From Betaproteobacteria bacterium (lineage in GTDB: Bacteria > Pseudomonadota > Gammaproteobacteria > Burkholderiales > SG8-39): 32,738 nucleotides of DNA. Location of the stretch: NCBI GenBank assembly GCA_005883675.1, contig VBCM01000193.1, positions 4,821-37,558 on the forward strand, read 5' to 3'. Under the pieces are notes generated by a model that was not told the origin of the DNA, did no database searches, and saw only the letters and a program-made list of their open reading frames with translations. Positions 1 through 9,416 of this stretch are shown in pieces. Numbering within the stretch: position 1 is the first letter of the stretch; each line of letters begins with the position of its first letter. The translations under genes and the position numbers were made by a program.

Positions 1-3000
1 GCCTGCTCGAGCATTTCGAGCGGCCGCTCGCCGATACCGCGGAGCAGGTGGCGATCATGTCGCGCTGGCTCACGGAGGGCGCGGCGGGCAAGGCGAGCGC
101 GGCCGCGCCGGCCGGTTTGCGGCCGGAGCTCACGCAGCACGTCAGCGCATTGCAGCTACGCGCGCGCGTCGCCGGGGAGATCCTCACGAACCTGCAATCG
201 GTTGAGCAGGCGCTCGACGCCTATGCGCGCGGCCATGCCGCCAAGGACGCGCTGGCCAAAGTGGCACCGCAGTTGCGGCAGATCCACGGCGCGCTGCGCG
301 TGCTGTCGTGGGAGCGGGCGGCGCTGGTGCTGGAGCGCTGCGAGCGAATGATCGCCGCGCTTACGCCGCAGAGCGAGGACCTCGACTGGGTCGCCGAGGG
401 CCTGAGCAGCCTGAGTCTGTTTGTCGGGCCCTGCGCGCAGGGCCGCGAGCCGCGCGAGCAGGCGCTCGACTTCTTCCTCGCGCGCATGGAGCAGCGGCCT
501 GCGCCACTGCCCGGCGCCGGCGCGCCCGCGCCGAGTGCGAAGCCGGACGAGAGCCTGCTGCAGGTTTTCCTCGAGGAAGCCGTGGAGGTGCTCGCGGCGC
601 TTGCCGCAGGCCTAGTGAACTGCCGCGCCGAGCCGGCTAATCTGGAGGTGCTCGCCAGCATCCGCCGCGGCTTCCACACGCTGAAAGGCAGCGGCCGCAT
701 GGTCGGCCTTGCCGAGCTCGGCGAGGCCGCCTGGCAGCTCGAGCGCGTGATGAACCACTGGCTCGAGCGCGAGCAGCCGGCCACCGGGGAGCTTCTCGAG
801 CTCGCCACCGTCGCCCACGGCTCGTTCACCGGGTGGATCGAGCGGCTGAAGAAGGGCGAGACGCCGGTCATCGACGCTCGGCCCATCAGCGAGCTTGCCG
901 CGAGACTCGCCGGCGAGGACTCTGCCGTTACGCGGGTGCGCGACGTCTATCTCAAGGAAGCCGCCCAGCACCTTGTCACGCTGAGGAGCGAATGCGCGGC
1001 ATGGGCCGCCAGCCAGGCGACGGAAGCTTCAGCCGCGTTTACCCGCGCCGCGCATACCCTTGCCAGCTCGTCGCGCACAGCGCGCGTCGAGCCGATCGCC
1101 CAGGTCGCCGCCCAACTCGAGCAATGGATGCCGCTCGCCGAGCGCACCGTGGAGCCAGCCGACCAGCAGGTGATTGGCGCGGCGATCGAGGAGCTCGCCG
1201 TGATCCTCGCCGCCGTCGGCCGCGGCGAGTCGCCCGCGCCGCCTGCCGAGACGCTCGCCGCGCTGCAGGCGCTCAGGAATCGCCTGCTCGTGCCGTTGCG
1301 GCCGAAGGAAAAGCGCACGGTGCGCGATGACTTCGACGGCGCGCTGCTGCCCGTGTTCCTCGAGGAAGCGCACGAGCTCGTACCGCAGGTGGCGGGCGAC
1401 TTGCGCGCGTGGCGCGCCAATCCGCAGGACCGCACCGCCGCCGACGCGGTGAAGCGCGCGCTGCACACCCTCAAGGGCAGCGCGCGTATGGCGGGCGCGA
1501 TTCGCCTTGGCGAGCTCACCCACCTGATGGAAAGCCGCATCGAATACGCGCTCGAGGCGGGCGAGATCACCGCCGAGCTCTTCGACGAGCTGCAGGCGAA
1601 GCTCGACCGGCTCAGCACCGATCTCGAGAAGCTCGGCGCTTCCGGCGCCCCGGCCCCCGCCGCGGCCGCCAAGGGACCGGAGCCGCGCGTGCCGGCCGGC
1701 GCCCCCGCGGCCCTGCTGCGGGTGAACGCCGAGCGGCTCGACCGCCTGATCACGGAAGCGGGCGAGGCGGCGATCGCGCGCTCGCGCATCGAGGCGGAGC
1801 TGCGCCAGACCAAGCAGGCGCTCGCCGACCTGAACGAGAGCATCGCCCGACTGCGCACGCAGCTACGTGAAGTGGAGATCCAGGCCGACAGCCAGCTGCA
1901 ATCGCGCCGTTCCGAGCTCGCGGAGCACGTACAGGACTTCGATCCGCTCGAGTTCGACCGCTACACGCGCCTGCAGGAGCTCACGCGCATGATGGCGGAG
2001 GGCCTGAACGACGTCGCGACGCTGCAGCAGGGGCTGATGAAGAGCGTCGGCGAGAGTGACGCGGCGCTGCTTCAGCAGGCGCGCATCGGCCGCGAGCTGC
2101 AGCAGGAGCTGATGCGCATGCGCGCGGTGCCGTTTGCGAACCTTGCCGAGCGGCTGCAGCGCATCGTGCGCCAGAGCGCCGCCGAGCTCGCCCGCAAGGC
2201 CGAGCTCTCCATCGAGGGCGGCCAGGTGGAGCTCGACCGCGGCGTGCTCGAGCGCATCTCGGCGCCGCTCGAGCACATGCTGCGCAACGCGCTCGTGCAC
2301 GGCATCGAGCTGCCGGCGGCGCGCGTCGCGGCCGGCAAGCCCGAGGCCGGACGTATCGCCATCAGCCTGCGCCAGGAAGCGAACGAAGTCGTCGTGGGCG
2401 TGGCCGACGACGGCGCCGGCCTCGACCTCGAGCGCCTGCGCGCGAGCGCCGTCGACAAGGGTCTCGTCGCCGCCGACCAGGCGCTCTCCGAGGCCGAGCA
2501 GGTGCAGCTCGTGTTCATGCCGGGCGTCTCGACCGCCGAGTCGGTGACCGAGCTCGCGGGCCGCGGCGTCGGCATGGACGTCGTACGCACCGAGATCCAG
2601 GCGCTCGGCGGCCGTCTCGAGGTGACGAGTGCTCGCGGCCGCGGCACGACCTTCGCGATCTATCTGCCGCTCACCCTCGCCGTCACGCAGACGGTGATGG
2701 TGCGCGCGGGCGGCATCACGCTCGCCATTTCATCGGCGAGCGTCGAGCAGGTCCTGCGCGTCAAGGCCGACGCGCTCGTCTCGCACTACGAGGCGGGCAG
2801 GGTCGAATTCCAGGGCCGCCAATATCCGCTGCACTACCTGCGCCAGCTTCTTGGCAGCCGCGCCGCCACCAACATCCAGGACTGGAACCTCGTGCTCCTC
2901 GTGAGGAGCGGCGCGCATCGCGTCGCCGTGCACGTCGACGATCTCATCGGCAACCGCGAGATGGTGGTGAAGAACATCGGCCCGCAGCTTTCGCGCATGC

Positions 3001-3503
3001 CCGGCGTGGCCGGTGCCACGGTGCTCGCCGACGGCTCGATCGTGCTGATCGTCAATCCGGTGCAGCTTGCCCACCGCGCCCAGGGGCCGATGAAGAGCAC
3101 GGCGACGCCCGAGCTCTCCGGGAGCGCGACGCGCGCGGCGCCGCTCGTGATGGTGGTGGACGACTCGCTCACCGTGCGCAAGATCACCGGGCGCCTCCTC
3201 GAGCGCGAGGGCTACCGCGTGCTCACGGCCAAGGACGGCCTCGACGCGCTCGAGCAGCTCAAGGGCGAGCTGCCCGCCATCATGCTGGTCGACATCGAGA
3301 TGCCGCGCATGGACGGCTTCGACCTCGCGCGCAACGTGCGCGGTGATCCGCGCACCATGGAGATCCCGATCATCATCATTTCCTCGCGCACGGCGCCGAA
3401 GCACCGCTCGCGCGCGGCCGAGCTCGGCGTCAACGCCTTCCTCGGCAAGCCCTACCAGGAGGCGGAGCTCTTGCAGCAGATCGCCGCGCTGGCCCGCGCA
3501 TGA
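1..3503 (+). CDS. Hybrid chemosensory histidine kinase, ChpA/PilL-like (5' end outside window)
   Basis: CheA-type sensor kinase of a chemosensory array, probably of the type IV pilus (Pil-Chp) class. The frame is open to the window edge, so the track start (GTG at 48) is probably internal. In track numbering there are three Hpt-like units: H210 in FHTLKGSGR, a weaker one at H336 (AHTLASSSR), and H473 in LHTLKGSAR. A coiled-coil and dimerisation stretch with DFDPLEFDRYTRLQELTRMM follows at about 570-690, a segment I associate with PilL/ChpA. Next come the ATPase N box (LRNALVHG, about 746), VADDGAGLD and GRGVGMDVV, a CheW-like domain (about 880-1010) and a C-terminal receiver with phospho-acceptor D1082 (VDIEMPRMDG) and the KP lysine. 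The stop overlaps the next gene's ATG (ATGA). The family is secure; assignment to twitching motility is inference, because pilG-pilJ would lie upstream. Confidence 0.9.
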   Translation, partial: LLEHFERPLADTAEQVAIMSRWLTEGAAGKASAAAPAGLRPELTQHVSALQLRARVAGEILTNLQSVEQALDAYARGHAAKDALAKVAPQLRQIHGALRVLSWERAALVLERCERMIAALTPQSEDLDWVAEGLSSLSLFVGPCAQGREPREQALDFFLARMEQRPAPLPGAGAPAPSAKPDESLLQVFLEEAVEVLAALAAGLVNCRAEPANLEVLASIRRGFHTLKGSGRMVGLAELGEAAWQLERVMNHWLEREQPATGELLELATVAHGSFTGWIERLKKGETPVIDARPISELAARLAGEDSAVTRVRDVYLKEAAQHLVTLRSECAAWAASQATEASAAFTRAAHTLASSSRTARVEPIAQVAAQLEQWMPLAERTVEPADQQVIGAAIEELAVILAAVGRGESPAPPAETLAALQALRNRLLVPLRPKEKRTVRDDFDGALLPVFLEEAHELVPQVAGDLRAWRANPQDRTAADAVKRALHTLKGSARMAGAIRLGELTHLMESRIEYALEAGEITAELFDELQAKLDRLSTDLEKLGASGAPAPAAAAKGPEPRVPAGAPAALLRVNAERLDRLITEAGEAAIARSRIEAELRQTKQALADLNESIARLRTQLREVEIQADSQLQSRRSELAEHVQDFDPLEFDRYTRLQELTRMMAEGLNDVATLQQGLMKSVGESDAALLQQARIGRELQQELMRMRAVPFANLAERLQRIVRQSAAELARKAELSIEGGQVELDRGVLERISAPLEHMLRNALVHGIELPAARVAAGKPEAGRIAISLRQEANEVVVGVADDGAGLDLERLRASAVDKGLVAADQALSEAEQVQLVFMPGVSTAESVTELAGRGVGMDVVRTEIQALGGRLEVTSARGRGTTFAIYLPLTLAVTQTVMVRAGGITLAISSASVEQVLRVKADALVSHYEAGRVEFQGRQYPLHYLRQLLGSRAATNIQDWNLVLLVRSGAHRVAVHVDDLIGNREMVVKNIGPQLSRMPGVAGATVLADGSIVLIVNPVQLAHRAQGPMKSTATPELSGSATRAAPLVMVVDDSLTVRKITGRLLEREGYRVLTAKDGLDALEQLKGELPAIMLVDIEMPRMDGFDLARNVRGDPRTMEIPIIIISSRTAPKHRSRAAELGVNAFLGKPYQEAELLQQIAALARA

Positions 3504-4867
3504 AGTTCGAGCTCCAGGAGCACATCGGCAAGTACCCGCTGCTGCGCGAGATCGGCGCCGGCGCGACGAGCAAGGTCTATCTCGCGCGCGACCCGTTCGC
3601 CGAGCGCGATGTCGCCATCAAGGTGTTTCTGTTCGACAAGGACGCCGACGGCGAGCAGGAGCGCATGAAGCACAAGTCGTTCATCGCCGAAGCGTCGCTT
3701 GCCGGCAAGCTCGCCCACCCGCACATCGTCGAGATCTTCGACGCCGTGGTCGAGCCCGGCCGCAGCTATCTCGTCATGGAATACGTGCCCGGCACGACGC
3801 TCGAGGCGCACGCCGACGTGGCGCGCCTGCTGCCGGTCAGCAAGGTGGTGGAGATCATCTTCAAGTGCATCCGCGCGCTGGAATATGCGCACCGCCATGG
3901 CGTCATCCATCGCGACATCAAGCCCGGCAACCTCCTGCTTTCCGAGAGCGGCGAGACCAAGGTGAGCGACTTCGGCGCCTCCTTCCAGCAGAAGCTGCAG
4001 GACACGACGCAGATCAGCGGCGTCGGCTCGCCCGCCTACATGTCGCCCGAGCAGGTGCGCCTCGAGCCGCTCACCCTCCAGACCGACATCTACTCGCTCG
4101 GCGTCACCATGTATCGTCTGCTCACCGGGCGGCTGCCGTTCAGCGCCTCGACCCAGCCCGCGCTCACCTACGCCATCCTCAACACCGAGGCGCAGCGCCC
4201 GGCGAAGCTCCGCCCCGAGCTGCCGGGACTGCTCGACGCCATCGTCATGAAGGCGATGGAGAAGAACCCGGCGGCGCGCTACCAGTCATGGCTCGATTTC
4301 GGCAAGGACTTGAGCCAGGCGTTCGCCAGCCTGCGCCTCGCCGGCGCCACGGTGTCCGACTCGGAGAAGTTCACCAAGCTGCGCGACTTCCCTTTCTTTG
4401 CCGACTTCAACGACGTCGCGCTCTGGGAGCTGATCCGCATCGCGACGTGGAAAACGATCGCGCCGCAGACCGTGCTGATCCGCGAGGGAGAGACCGGCGA
4501 GAACTTTTATTTCCTGGTCGAGGGCGAAGTCGACGTCACGCTCTTCAGCAAGCTTCTCGCCACGGTGAAGACGGGGCGCTGCTTCGGCGAGCTGCTCTAC
4601 TTCGCCGAGCGCTCGCAGCGGCGCACCAGCACCGTCACCGCGCGCACGCCGATCACCGTGATGGAGGTGAAGGCGGACGCCATGCGCGCGGCGACCGACG
4701 CCTGCCAGGCCGCGTTCAACAAGGCGTGCATGCGGGTAAGACGTCCTGCGAGCGCTCGAGCGCATAGAAGTGCGCGCGCAGCGCGGGGATGGCATGCGTG
4801 GCGATCGCCTCGGCGCTCCAGCCGCTCTCGCGGTGCACCGAGCGCAGCGGCCGGTTCTGCGACATGA
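3500..4867 (+). CDS. Ser/Thr protein kinase with C-terminal cyclic nucleotide-binding domain
   Basis: Cytoplasmic Hanks-type protein kinase. Visible motifs are the Gly-rich loop GAGATSKV, VAIK (K41), HRDIKPGN (D139), DFG (D157) and the YMSPEQ activation-segment end. A cNMP-binding fold follows at about residues 295-400 (LIREGETGENFYFLVEGEVDV, then CFGELLYF). This suggests that a cyclic nucleotide or similar ligand gates phosphorylation. The ATG lies in an ATGA overlap with the chemosensory kinase, so the two are translationally coupled and probably functionally linked. The family-like sequence ends near V413 (NKACMRV). The last roughly 40 residues (RRPASARAHRSARAARG...) are low-complexity Arg/Ala/Ser, read from the antisense strand of the convergent SDR gene, with which it overlaps by 152 bases. 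The tail therefore looks foreign and the original C-terminus lost. The kinase call is firm; ligand and targets are unknown. Confidence 0.9.
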   Translation: MKFELQEHIGKYPLLREIGAGATSKVYLARDPFAERDVAIKVFLFDKDADGEQERMKHKSFIAEASLAGKLAHPHIVEIFDAVVEPGRSYLVMEYVPGTTLEAHADVARLLPVSKVVEIIFKCIRALEYAHRHGVIHRDIKPGNLLLSESGETKVSDFGASFQQKLQDTTQISGVGSPAYMSPEQVRLEPLTLQTDIYSLGVTMYRLLTGRLPFSASTQPALTYAILNTEAQRPAKLRPELPGLLDAIVMKAMEKNPAARYQSWLDFGKDLSQAFASLRLAGATVSDSEKFTKLRDFPFFADFNDVALWELIRIATWKTIAPQTVLIREGETGENFYFLVEGEVDVTLFSKLLATVKTGRCFGELLYFAERSQRRTSTVTARTPITVMEVKADAMRAATDACQAAFNKACMRVRRPASARAHRSARAARGWHAWRSPRRSSRSRGAPSAAAGSAT

Positions 4868-5624
4868 GGAAGATCTCGTTCGCGCGCACGGCAAAGATCT
4901 GCCCGCTCACCTCGCGTGCGGCCTCCGACGCTAGATAGACCGCCAGCGGCGCAATCTTCGCCGTTTGCATGCTTTTCAGCTTTTCCACCCGCGCTTGCTG
5001 GTCCGGCGTCTGGGCCGGGATCGAGCCGATCATGCGGCTCCAGGCGAACGGCGCGATGCAGTTGGAGCGCACGTGGTATTTCGCCATGTCCAGCGCGATC
5101 GACTTCGACAGCCCGACGATGCCGAGCTTCGCCGCGGCGTAGTTCGCCTGGCCGAGATTGCCGATGAGACCGGACGTCGACGTCATATGGACGTATGCAC
5201 CGGACTCCTGGGCCTTGAAGTGCGGCGCCGCGGCGCGCGCGACGTAGAACGAGCCGCTGAGGTGCACGTCGATCACCGCGCGCCAATCATCAGGCGACAG
5301 GTTGAAGAAGAACCGGTCGCGCAGGATCCCGGCATTGTTCACCACCGCATCGAGGCGCCCGAAGGCGTCAAGCGCCGTCTGCACGATGCGATTCGCCGAT
5401 GGCCAGTCCGCCACGCTGTCCGAGTTGGCCACGGCCGTGCCGCCGGCCGCGCGGATCTCGGCCGCCACCTGCCCGGCCGGTGCGCCGCTCGCGCCTTCGC
5501 CTTTGACCGTCGTGCCGAGATCGTTCACCACCACCTTCGCGCCCGCCGCGGCCATGGCGAGGGCAAAGTCGCGCCCGATGCCGCCACCGGCGCCGGTGAC
5601 GAGCACCACCTTGCCCTGGAGCAT
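4716..5624 (-). CDS. Short-chain dehydrogenase/reductase, 3-hydroxyacyl-CoA dehydrogenase type
   Basis: NAD(P)-dependent SDR, 302 residues. The N-terminus MLQGKVVLVTGAGGGIG carries the TGxxxGIG cofactor motif. NNAG lies near residue 95, and the catalytic Ser and YxxxK are in HMTSTSGLIG and QANYAAAKLG. The extended form, with an insertion after VVVNDLG and the C-terminal EVSGQIFAVRANEIFLMSQNRPLRSVH, matches the SDRs related to the dehydrogenase part of peroxisomal multifunctional enzyme type 2. These oxidise 3-hydroxyacyl-CoA or branched acyl intermediates. It diverges from the acyl-CoA synthetase gene by 20 bases and probably acts in the same catabolism. The start is fixed by the family N-terminus. 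A CATAAT hexamer lies exactly six bases upstream of the ATG and there is no Shine-Dalgarno. The last residues (DVLPACTPC) differ from what I expect of this family and fall at the junction with the convergent kinase gene. Confidence 0.88.
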   Translation of the reverse strand: MLQGKVVLVTGAGGGIGRDFALAMAAAGAKVVVNDLGTTVKGEGASGAPAGQVAAEIRAAGGTAVANSDSVADWPSANRIVQTALDAFGRLDAVVNNAGILRDRFFFNLSPDDWRAVIDVHLSGSFYVARAAAPHFKAQESGAYVHMTSTSGLIGNLGQANYAAAKLGIVGLSKSIALDMAKYHVRSNCIAPFAWSRMIGSIPAQTPDQQARVEKLKSMQTAKIAPLAVYLASEAAREVSGQIFAVRANEIFLMSQNRPLRSVHRESGWSAEAIATHAIPALRAHFYALERSQDVLPACTPC

Positions 5625-5629
5625 CGCCG

Positions 5630-5636
5630 TATTATG
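5630..5636. promoter_or_regulatory. Overlapping divergent -10 elements between SDR and acyl-CoA synthetase genes
   Basis: The 20-base gap contains TATTAT on the plus strand (5630-5635), nine bases before the ATG at 5645. On the minus strand CATAAT (complement of 5631-5636) lies six bases before the ATG at 5624. Both could serve sigma70, predicting a leader of about three bases and zero bases respectively. I see no convincing -35 boxes. Promoter activity is inference. Confidence 0.5.
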
Positions 5637-5644
5637 CGCGCGCG

Positions 5645-7702
5645 ATGCAGGCGAGCCTCGACGCTGCCCTGAATCCCGCTTCGGTGGCGATCATCGGCGC
5701 CTCGGACAATCCGCACAAAGTGGGCGGGCGTCCGCTGCTCTACCTGCAACGCTATGGCTATCGCGGCGCCATCTATCCCATCAACCCTGCGCGCTCGAGC
5801 GTGCAAGGCCTGCGCGCCTTTGCGCGCATCGCAGATACGCCGCAGGTGCCGGATCTCGCGATCATCGCCATCGCTGGCGATGAAGCCGTCGGCGCCGTCG
5901 AGGCGTGCGCCGCGCGCGGCGTGAAGGTCGCCGTGGTGATGACCTCGGGCTTCGCCGAAACGGGCGAGGCGGGCGCCCGCGCGCAAGCGCGCATGGCTGC
6001 GGCCGCGCGCGGCGGCGGCATGCGGCTCATCGGCCCGAACTGCCAGGGCCTCGCCAACTTCGCCACCGGCATGGTGGCGAACTTCTCGACCATCTTCCAC
6101 GAGCTCGAGGGGCGCGACGGGCCGGTGGCGATCGTCAGCCAGAGCGGCGCCAACTCGCAGGCGATCTACGCGCTGCTGCGCGAGAAGGGTATGAGCGCCC
6201 GCCACGTGCACGCTACCGGCAACGAGGCCGACGTGACCGTCGCCGATCTTGCGGCCGCCGTGGTTGGCGACGAAGGCGTGCGGCTCGTCCTCGTCTACAT
6301 GGAGGCGATCAAGGACCCGCCGACGCTGGCGGCGGCGGCTGCGCGGGCGCATGCGCGCGCTCTGCCGATCCTCGCGCTTAAGGCTGGCCGCACGGCGAGC
6401 GGCCAGCGCGCGGCGAGCTCGCACACCGGCGCGCTCGCCACGGAAGATCGCGTGGTCGATGCCTTCTTCGAGCGCTGCGGCATCTGGCGCGCCGCCGATC
6501 CGCAGGAGCTGGTGCGCGCCGCCGAGCTCTACCTTGGCGCTCACCGCCCGCACGGCAGGCGCCTCGCTTTCGTCAGCAACTCCGGCGCGAGCTGCGTCAT
6601 GGCCGCCGATCAGGCCGAGCGCCAGGGCATCCCGCTCGCCCCGATATCCGCGTCGGCCAAGGAACGGTTGCGACGCGCGCTGCCGGCTTTTGCCGCGCTC
6701 GATAACCCGATCGACGTCACCGGCGCGCTGCTTAGCGACTCCGGTCTTCTCGGCGCGGTGTTGCCGATAATCGGCGACGATGCGCAGACCGATTTGTTGC
6801 TCATCGCGCTGCCGGTCGCCGGCGCGGGCTACGACGTGCCGCGCTTCGCGCGCGACCTGGCGCAGTTCCAACAAACGTATCCCATCACCAGCGCTGCAGC
6901 GGCGCCGCAAGCTGCCGTGCGCCAGGCATTCGCCGACGCCGGCATCGCGACCTTTGCGCGCGAAGGCGAGGCGATGGACGCGCTTGCGCAGCTCGCCGAT
7001 CACGCGGCGCTGCTGCGGCGAGCACCGCCCGCGCCGCTCGTGCGCATCGCGCTGCGCGGCAAGCCGCGCTTTCTCAGCGAGGCCGAGAGCCTCGCGCTCA
7101 TCGCACAGGCGGGCCTGCCGGTGATCGAGCACCGGCTCTGCCGCGACGAGGGCGAGCTCGAGCGCGCGCTCGAGGCGCTCGGCGCTGACATCGTGCTGAA
7201 GGCCTGCTCGCCCGACCTGCCGCACAAGAGCGACCATGGGCTCGTCGCCATCGGCGCAGCCGATCCGCGCGCCGAGTTCCGGCGCCAGCGCGAACGCTGC
7301 CTTGCGCTCGGCGCGCGCTTCGACGGCGTGATCGCCGCGCGGCGCGCTCGCGGCGGCCGCGAGCTCGCGCTCGGCGCCCGACTCGATCCGCATTTCGGCC
7401 CCGTGCTGCTCGTCGGCGCCGGCGGCATCTACCTCGAGGCGCTGAAGGACTACCGGCTCCTGCTCGCGCCGTGCACCGAGGATGAGGTCGCGGCAAAGCT
7501 CGGCGAGCTGCGCATCGCGCCGCTGCTTGGCGCCTTGCGCGGCCAGCCGCCGCGCGACGTGCGCGCGCTGGCGCGCATGGCGGTCAAGCTGGGCGAGGCG
7601 CTCATCGCCTGGGATGGCGAAGTGGCCGCGGTGGATCTCAACCCGGTGATGGTGTTTGATACGGGCGCGATCGCGCTCGACGCGCTGGTCGAAAAGTGCT
7701 GA
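5645..7702 (+). CDS. Acyl-CoA synthetase (ADP-forming), acetyltransferase-less type
   Basis: Single-chain NDP-forming acyl-CoA synthetase of 685 residues. It would interconvert an organic acid, CoA and ATP with acyl-CoA, ADP and phosphate. Order of domains: CoA-binding Rossmann domain ([21 protein letters not shown]), succinyl-CoA-ligase-like domains ([16 protein letters not shown]), the putative phosphohistidine loop with H260 in [10 protein letters not shown], then a C-terminal ATP-grasp domain ([58 protein letters not shown]). No GNAT domain is present. It starts 20 bases from the divergent SDR gene and is followed after 16 bases by etfB, which has its own -10-like site. The substrate cannot be read from the sequence; the context suggests a fatty, branched or aromatic acid. 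Confidence 0.87.
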   Translation: MQASLDAALNPASVAIIGASDNPHKVGGRPLLYLQRYGYRGAIYPINPARSSVQGLRAFARIADTPQVPDLAIIAIAGDEAVGAVEACAARGVKVAVVMTSGFAETGEAGARAQARMAAAARGGGMRLIGPNCQGLANFATGMVANFSTIFHELEGRDGPVAIVSQSGANSQAIYALLREKGMSARHVHATGNEADVTVADLAAAVVGDEGVRLVLVYMEAIKDPPTLAAAAARAHARALPILALKAGRTASGQRAASSHTGALATEDRVVDAFFERCGIWRAADPQELVRAAELYLGAHRPHGRRLAFVSNSGASCVMAADQAERQGIPLAPISASAKERLRRALPAFAALDNPIDVTGALLSDSGLLGAVLPIIGDDAQTDLLLIALPVAGAGYDVPRFARDLAQFQQTYPITSAAAAPQAAVRQAFADAGIATFAREGEAMDALAQLADHAALLRRAPPAPLVRIALRGKPRFLSEAESLALIAQAGLPVIEHRLCRDEGELERALEALGADIVLKACSPDLPHKSDHGLVAIGAADPRAEFRRQRERCLALGARFDGVIAARRARGGRELALGARLDPHFGPVLLVGAGGIYLEALKDYRLLLAPCTEDEVAAKLGELRIAPLLGALRGQPPRDVRALARMAVKLGEALIAWDGEVAAVDLNPVMVFDTGAIALDALVEKC

Positions 7703-7706
7703 TGGC

Positions 7707-7712
7707 TATAAT
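7707..7712 (+). promoter_or_regulatory. Consensus -10 (TATAAT) six bases before the etfB start
   Basis: A perfect TATAAT at 7707-7712 is followed by six bases (TTGCCG) and then the etfB ATG at 7719. Standard sigma70 spacing would place the transcription start on the A of the ATG, giving a leaderless mRNA. No Shine-Dalgarno is possible in this gap, and the etfB N-terminus ([12 protein letters not shown]) fixes the start codon. The -35 region (CTGGTC) is weak. Confidence 0.6.
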
Positions 7713-7718
7713 TTGCCG

Positions 7719-8468
7719 ATGAAGGTCCTCGTCGCCGTAAAGCGCGTCGTCGATTTCAACGTCAAGGTCCGCGTCAAGGCCGACAACAGCGGCGTCGAGA
7801 CCGCGAACGTCAAGATGTCCATGAATCCCTTCGACGAGATCGCCGTCGAAGCGGCGGTGCGGCTGAAGGAAGCGGGCAGCGCCACCGAAATCATCGCCAT
7901 CTCCTGTGGCGTGGCGCAGTGCCAGGAGACGCTGCGCACCGCGCTTGCCATCGGCGCCGACCGCGCGATCCTGGTCGAGACCGCGGCCGAGCTTCAGCCC
8001 CTGGCGGTAGCGAAGCTGCTGAGAGCCATCTGCCAGAAGGAATCGCCGCAGCTCGTCATCATGGGCAAGCAGGCGATCGACGACGATTCGAACCAGACCG
8101 GCCAGATGCTCGCCGCGCTGCTTGGCTGGCCGCAGGCCACGTTCGCCTCCAAGATCGAGCTCGCCGAGGGCCGCGCCAAGGTGACGCGCGAGGTCGACGG
8201 CGGCCTCGAGACCGTGTCGATCAAGCTGCCCGCGGTGATCACCACCGACCTGCGCCTGAACGAGCCGCGCTACGTCACCCTGCCGAACATCATGAAGGCG
8301 AAGAAGAAGGCGCTCGAGACGCTGAAGCCGGAAGCGCTCGGCGTCGATGTGTCGCCGCGGCTGGCGACGCTCAAGGTGGTCGAGCCGCCGAAGCGCAAGG
8401 CGGGCGTCAAGGTGCCAGACGCCAAGGCGCTCCTCGAGAAGCTGCGCAACGAAGCGAAGGTGCTTTGA
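7719..8468 (+). CDS. etfB: Electron transfer flavoprotein, beta subunit
   Basis: EtfB forms a soluble heterodimer with EtfA and takes electrons from acyl-CoA dehydrogenases to ETF-QO. The protein is 249 residues, the usual size. It starts [20 protein letters not shown] and contains [17 protein letters not shown], the AMP-binding region [28 protein letters not shown], and the docking-loop-like segment [21 protein letters not shown]. The track ORF starts 21 codons earlier, but the family N-terminus places the start at 7719, directly after TATAAT. The stop overlaps the etfA start by one base (TGATG), so the subunits are coupled. Confidence 0.96.
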   Translation: MKVLVAVKRVVDFNVKVRVKADNSGVETANVKMSMNPFDEIAVEAAVRLKEAGSATEIIAISCGVAQCQETLRTALAIGADRAILVETAAELQPLAVAKLLRAICQKESPQLVIMGKQAIDDDSNQTGQMLAALLGWPQATFASKIELAEGRAKVTREVDGGLETVSIKLPAVITTDLRLNEPRYVTLPNIMKAKKKALETLKPEALGVDVSPRLATLKVVEPPKRKAGVKVPDAKALLEKLRNEAKVL

Positions 8469-9406
8469 TGGCGGTCCTCGTCGTCGCCGAGCACGACAAC
8501 AAGTCCATACGCAAGGCCACGCTGAACGCGATTGCCGCCGCGCAGAAGATCGGCGGCGATGTGCACCTGCTCGTCGCGGGCCACCAGGCCGGTGACGCCG
8601 CCAAGGCGGCCGCACAGATTGCGGGCGTGAAGAAGGTGCTGCTAGCCGATGCGCCGCAGCTCGCCGAGGAGCTTGCCGAGAACGTCGCCGCGCTCATCGT
8701 CTCGCTCGCCAAGGACTACTCGCACATCCTCGCTCCTGCCACCTCGACCGGCAAGAACATCATGCCGCGCGCGGCGGCGCTGCTTGATGTGCAGCAAATC
8801 TCGGACATCTGCGCCGTCGAGTCGCCGGACACGTTCGTGCGGCCGATCTACGCGGGCAATGCGCTCGCCACGGTGAAGTCGAAGGACGCGATCAAAGTGA
8901 TCACCGTGCGCACGACGGCCTTCGACGCCGTGGCCGCCACCGGGGGCAACGCGCGGGTCGAAAACGTGCAGGCGCCGGCGGACAGCGGACTTTCAGCGTT
9001 CGTTGGCCGCGAGGTCTCCAAATCGGAGCGCCCCGAGCTCACCGCGGCGAAGATCATCGTCTCCGGCGGCCGCGGCCTCGGATCGGGCGAGAACTTCACC
9101 AAGGTGCTCGAGCCGCTCGCCGACAAGCTCGGCGCGGCGATGGGCGCCTCGCGCGCCGCGGTCGACGCGGGCTTCGTGCCGAACGACTGGCAGGTCGGGC
9201 AGACCGGCAAGATCGTCGCCCCTGACCTCTATATCGCAGTGGGCATCTCCGGCGCGATCCAGCACCTCGCGGGCATGAAGGACAGCCGCGTGATCGTCGC
9301 CATCAACAAGGACGAGGAAGCGCCGATCTTCCAGGTGGCCGACTACGGCCTGGTGGGCGATCTCTTCCAGCTCGTCCCGAACGTGGTGGAGGAGCTAAAG
9401 AAATGA
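8468..9406 (+). CDS. etfA: Electron transfer flavoprotein, alpha subunit
   Basis: FAD-binding EtfA, 312 residues, partner of EtfB. The N-terminal domain starts [38 protein letters not shown]. The C-terminal FAD domain shows the ETF alpha signature in order: [66 protein letters not shown], then [29 protein letters not shown]. The ATG overlaps the etfB stop in TGATG, which decides the start against the longer track ORF. An acyl-CoA dehydrogenase gene follows after 10 bases, so donor and carrier are probably co-transcribed. Confidence 0.96.
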   Translation: MAVLVVAEHDNKSIRKATLNAIAAAQKIGGDVHLLVAGHQAGDAAKAAAQIAGVKKVLLADAPQLAEELAENVAALIVSLAKDYSHILAPATSTGKNIMPRAAALLDVQQISDICAVESPDTFVRPIYAGNALATVKSKDAIKVITVRTTAFDAVAATGGNARVENVQAPADSGLSAFVGREVSKSERPELTAAKIIVSGGRGLGSGENFTKVLEPLADKLGAAMGASRAAVDAGFVPNDWQVGQTGKIVAPDLYIAVGISGAIQHLAGMKDSRVIVAINKDEEAPIFQVADYGLVGDLFQLVPNVVEELKK

Positions 9407-9416
9407 GCACGCCCAT

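Noticed and set aside
3343-4767. 474-residue plus-strand ORF overlapping the kinase
   Set aside because: Out-of-frame Arg-rich shadow of the Ser/Thr kinase gene.
5525-7393. 622-residue minus-strand ORF opposite the acyl-CoA synthetase
   Set aside because: Arg/His/Ala-rich shadow with no domain; the plus strand encodes a clear full-length enzyme.
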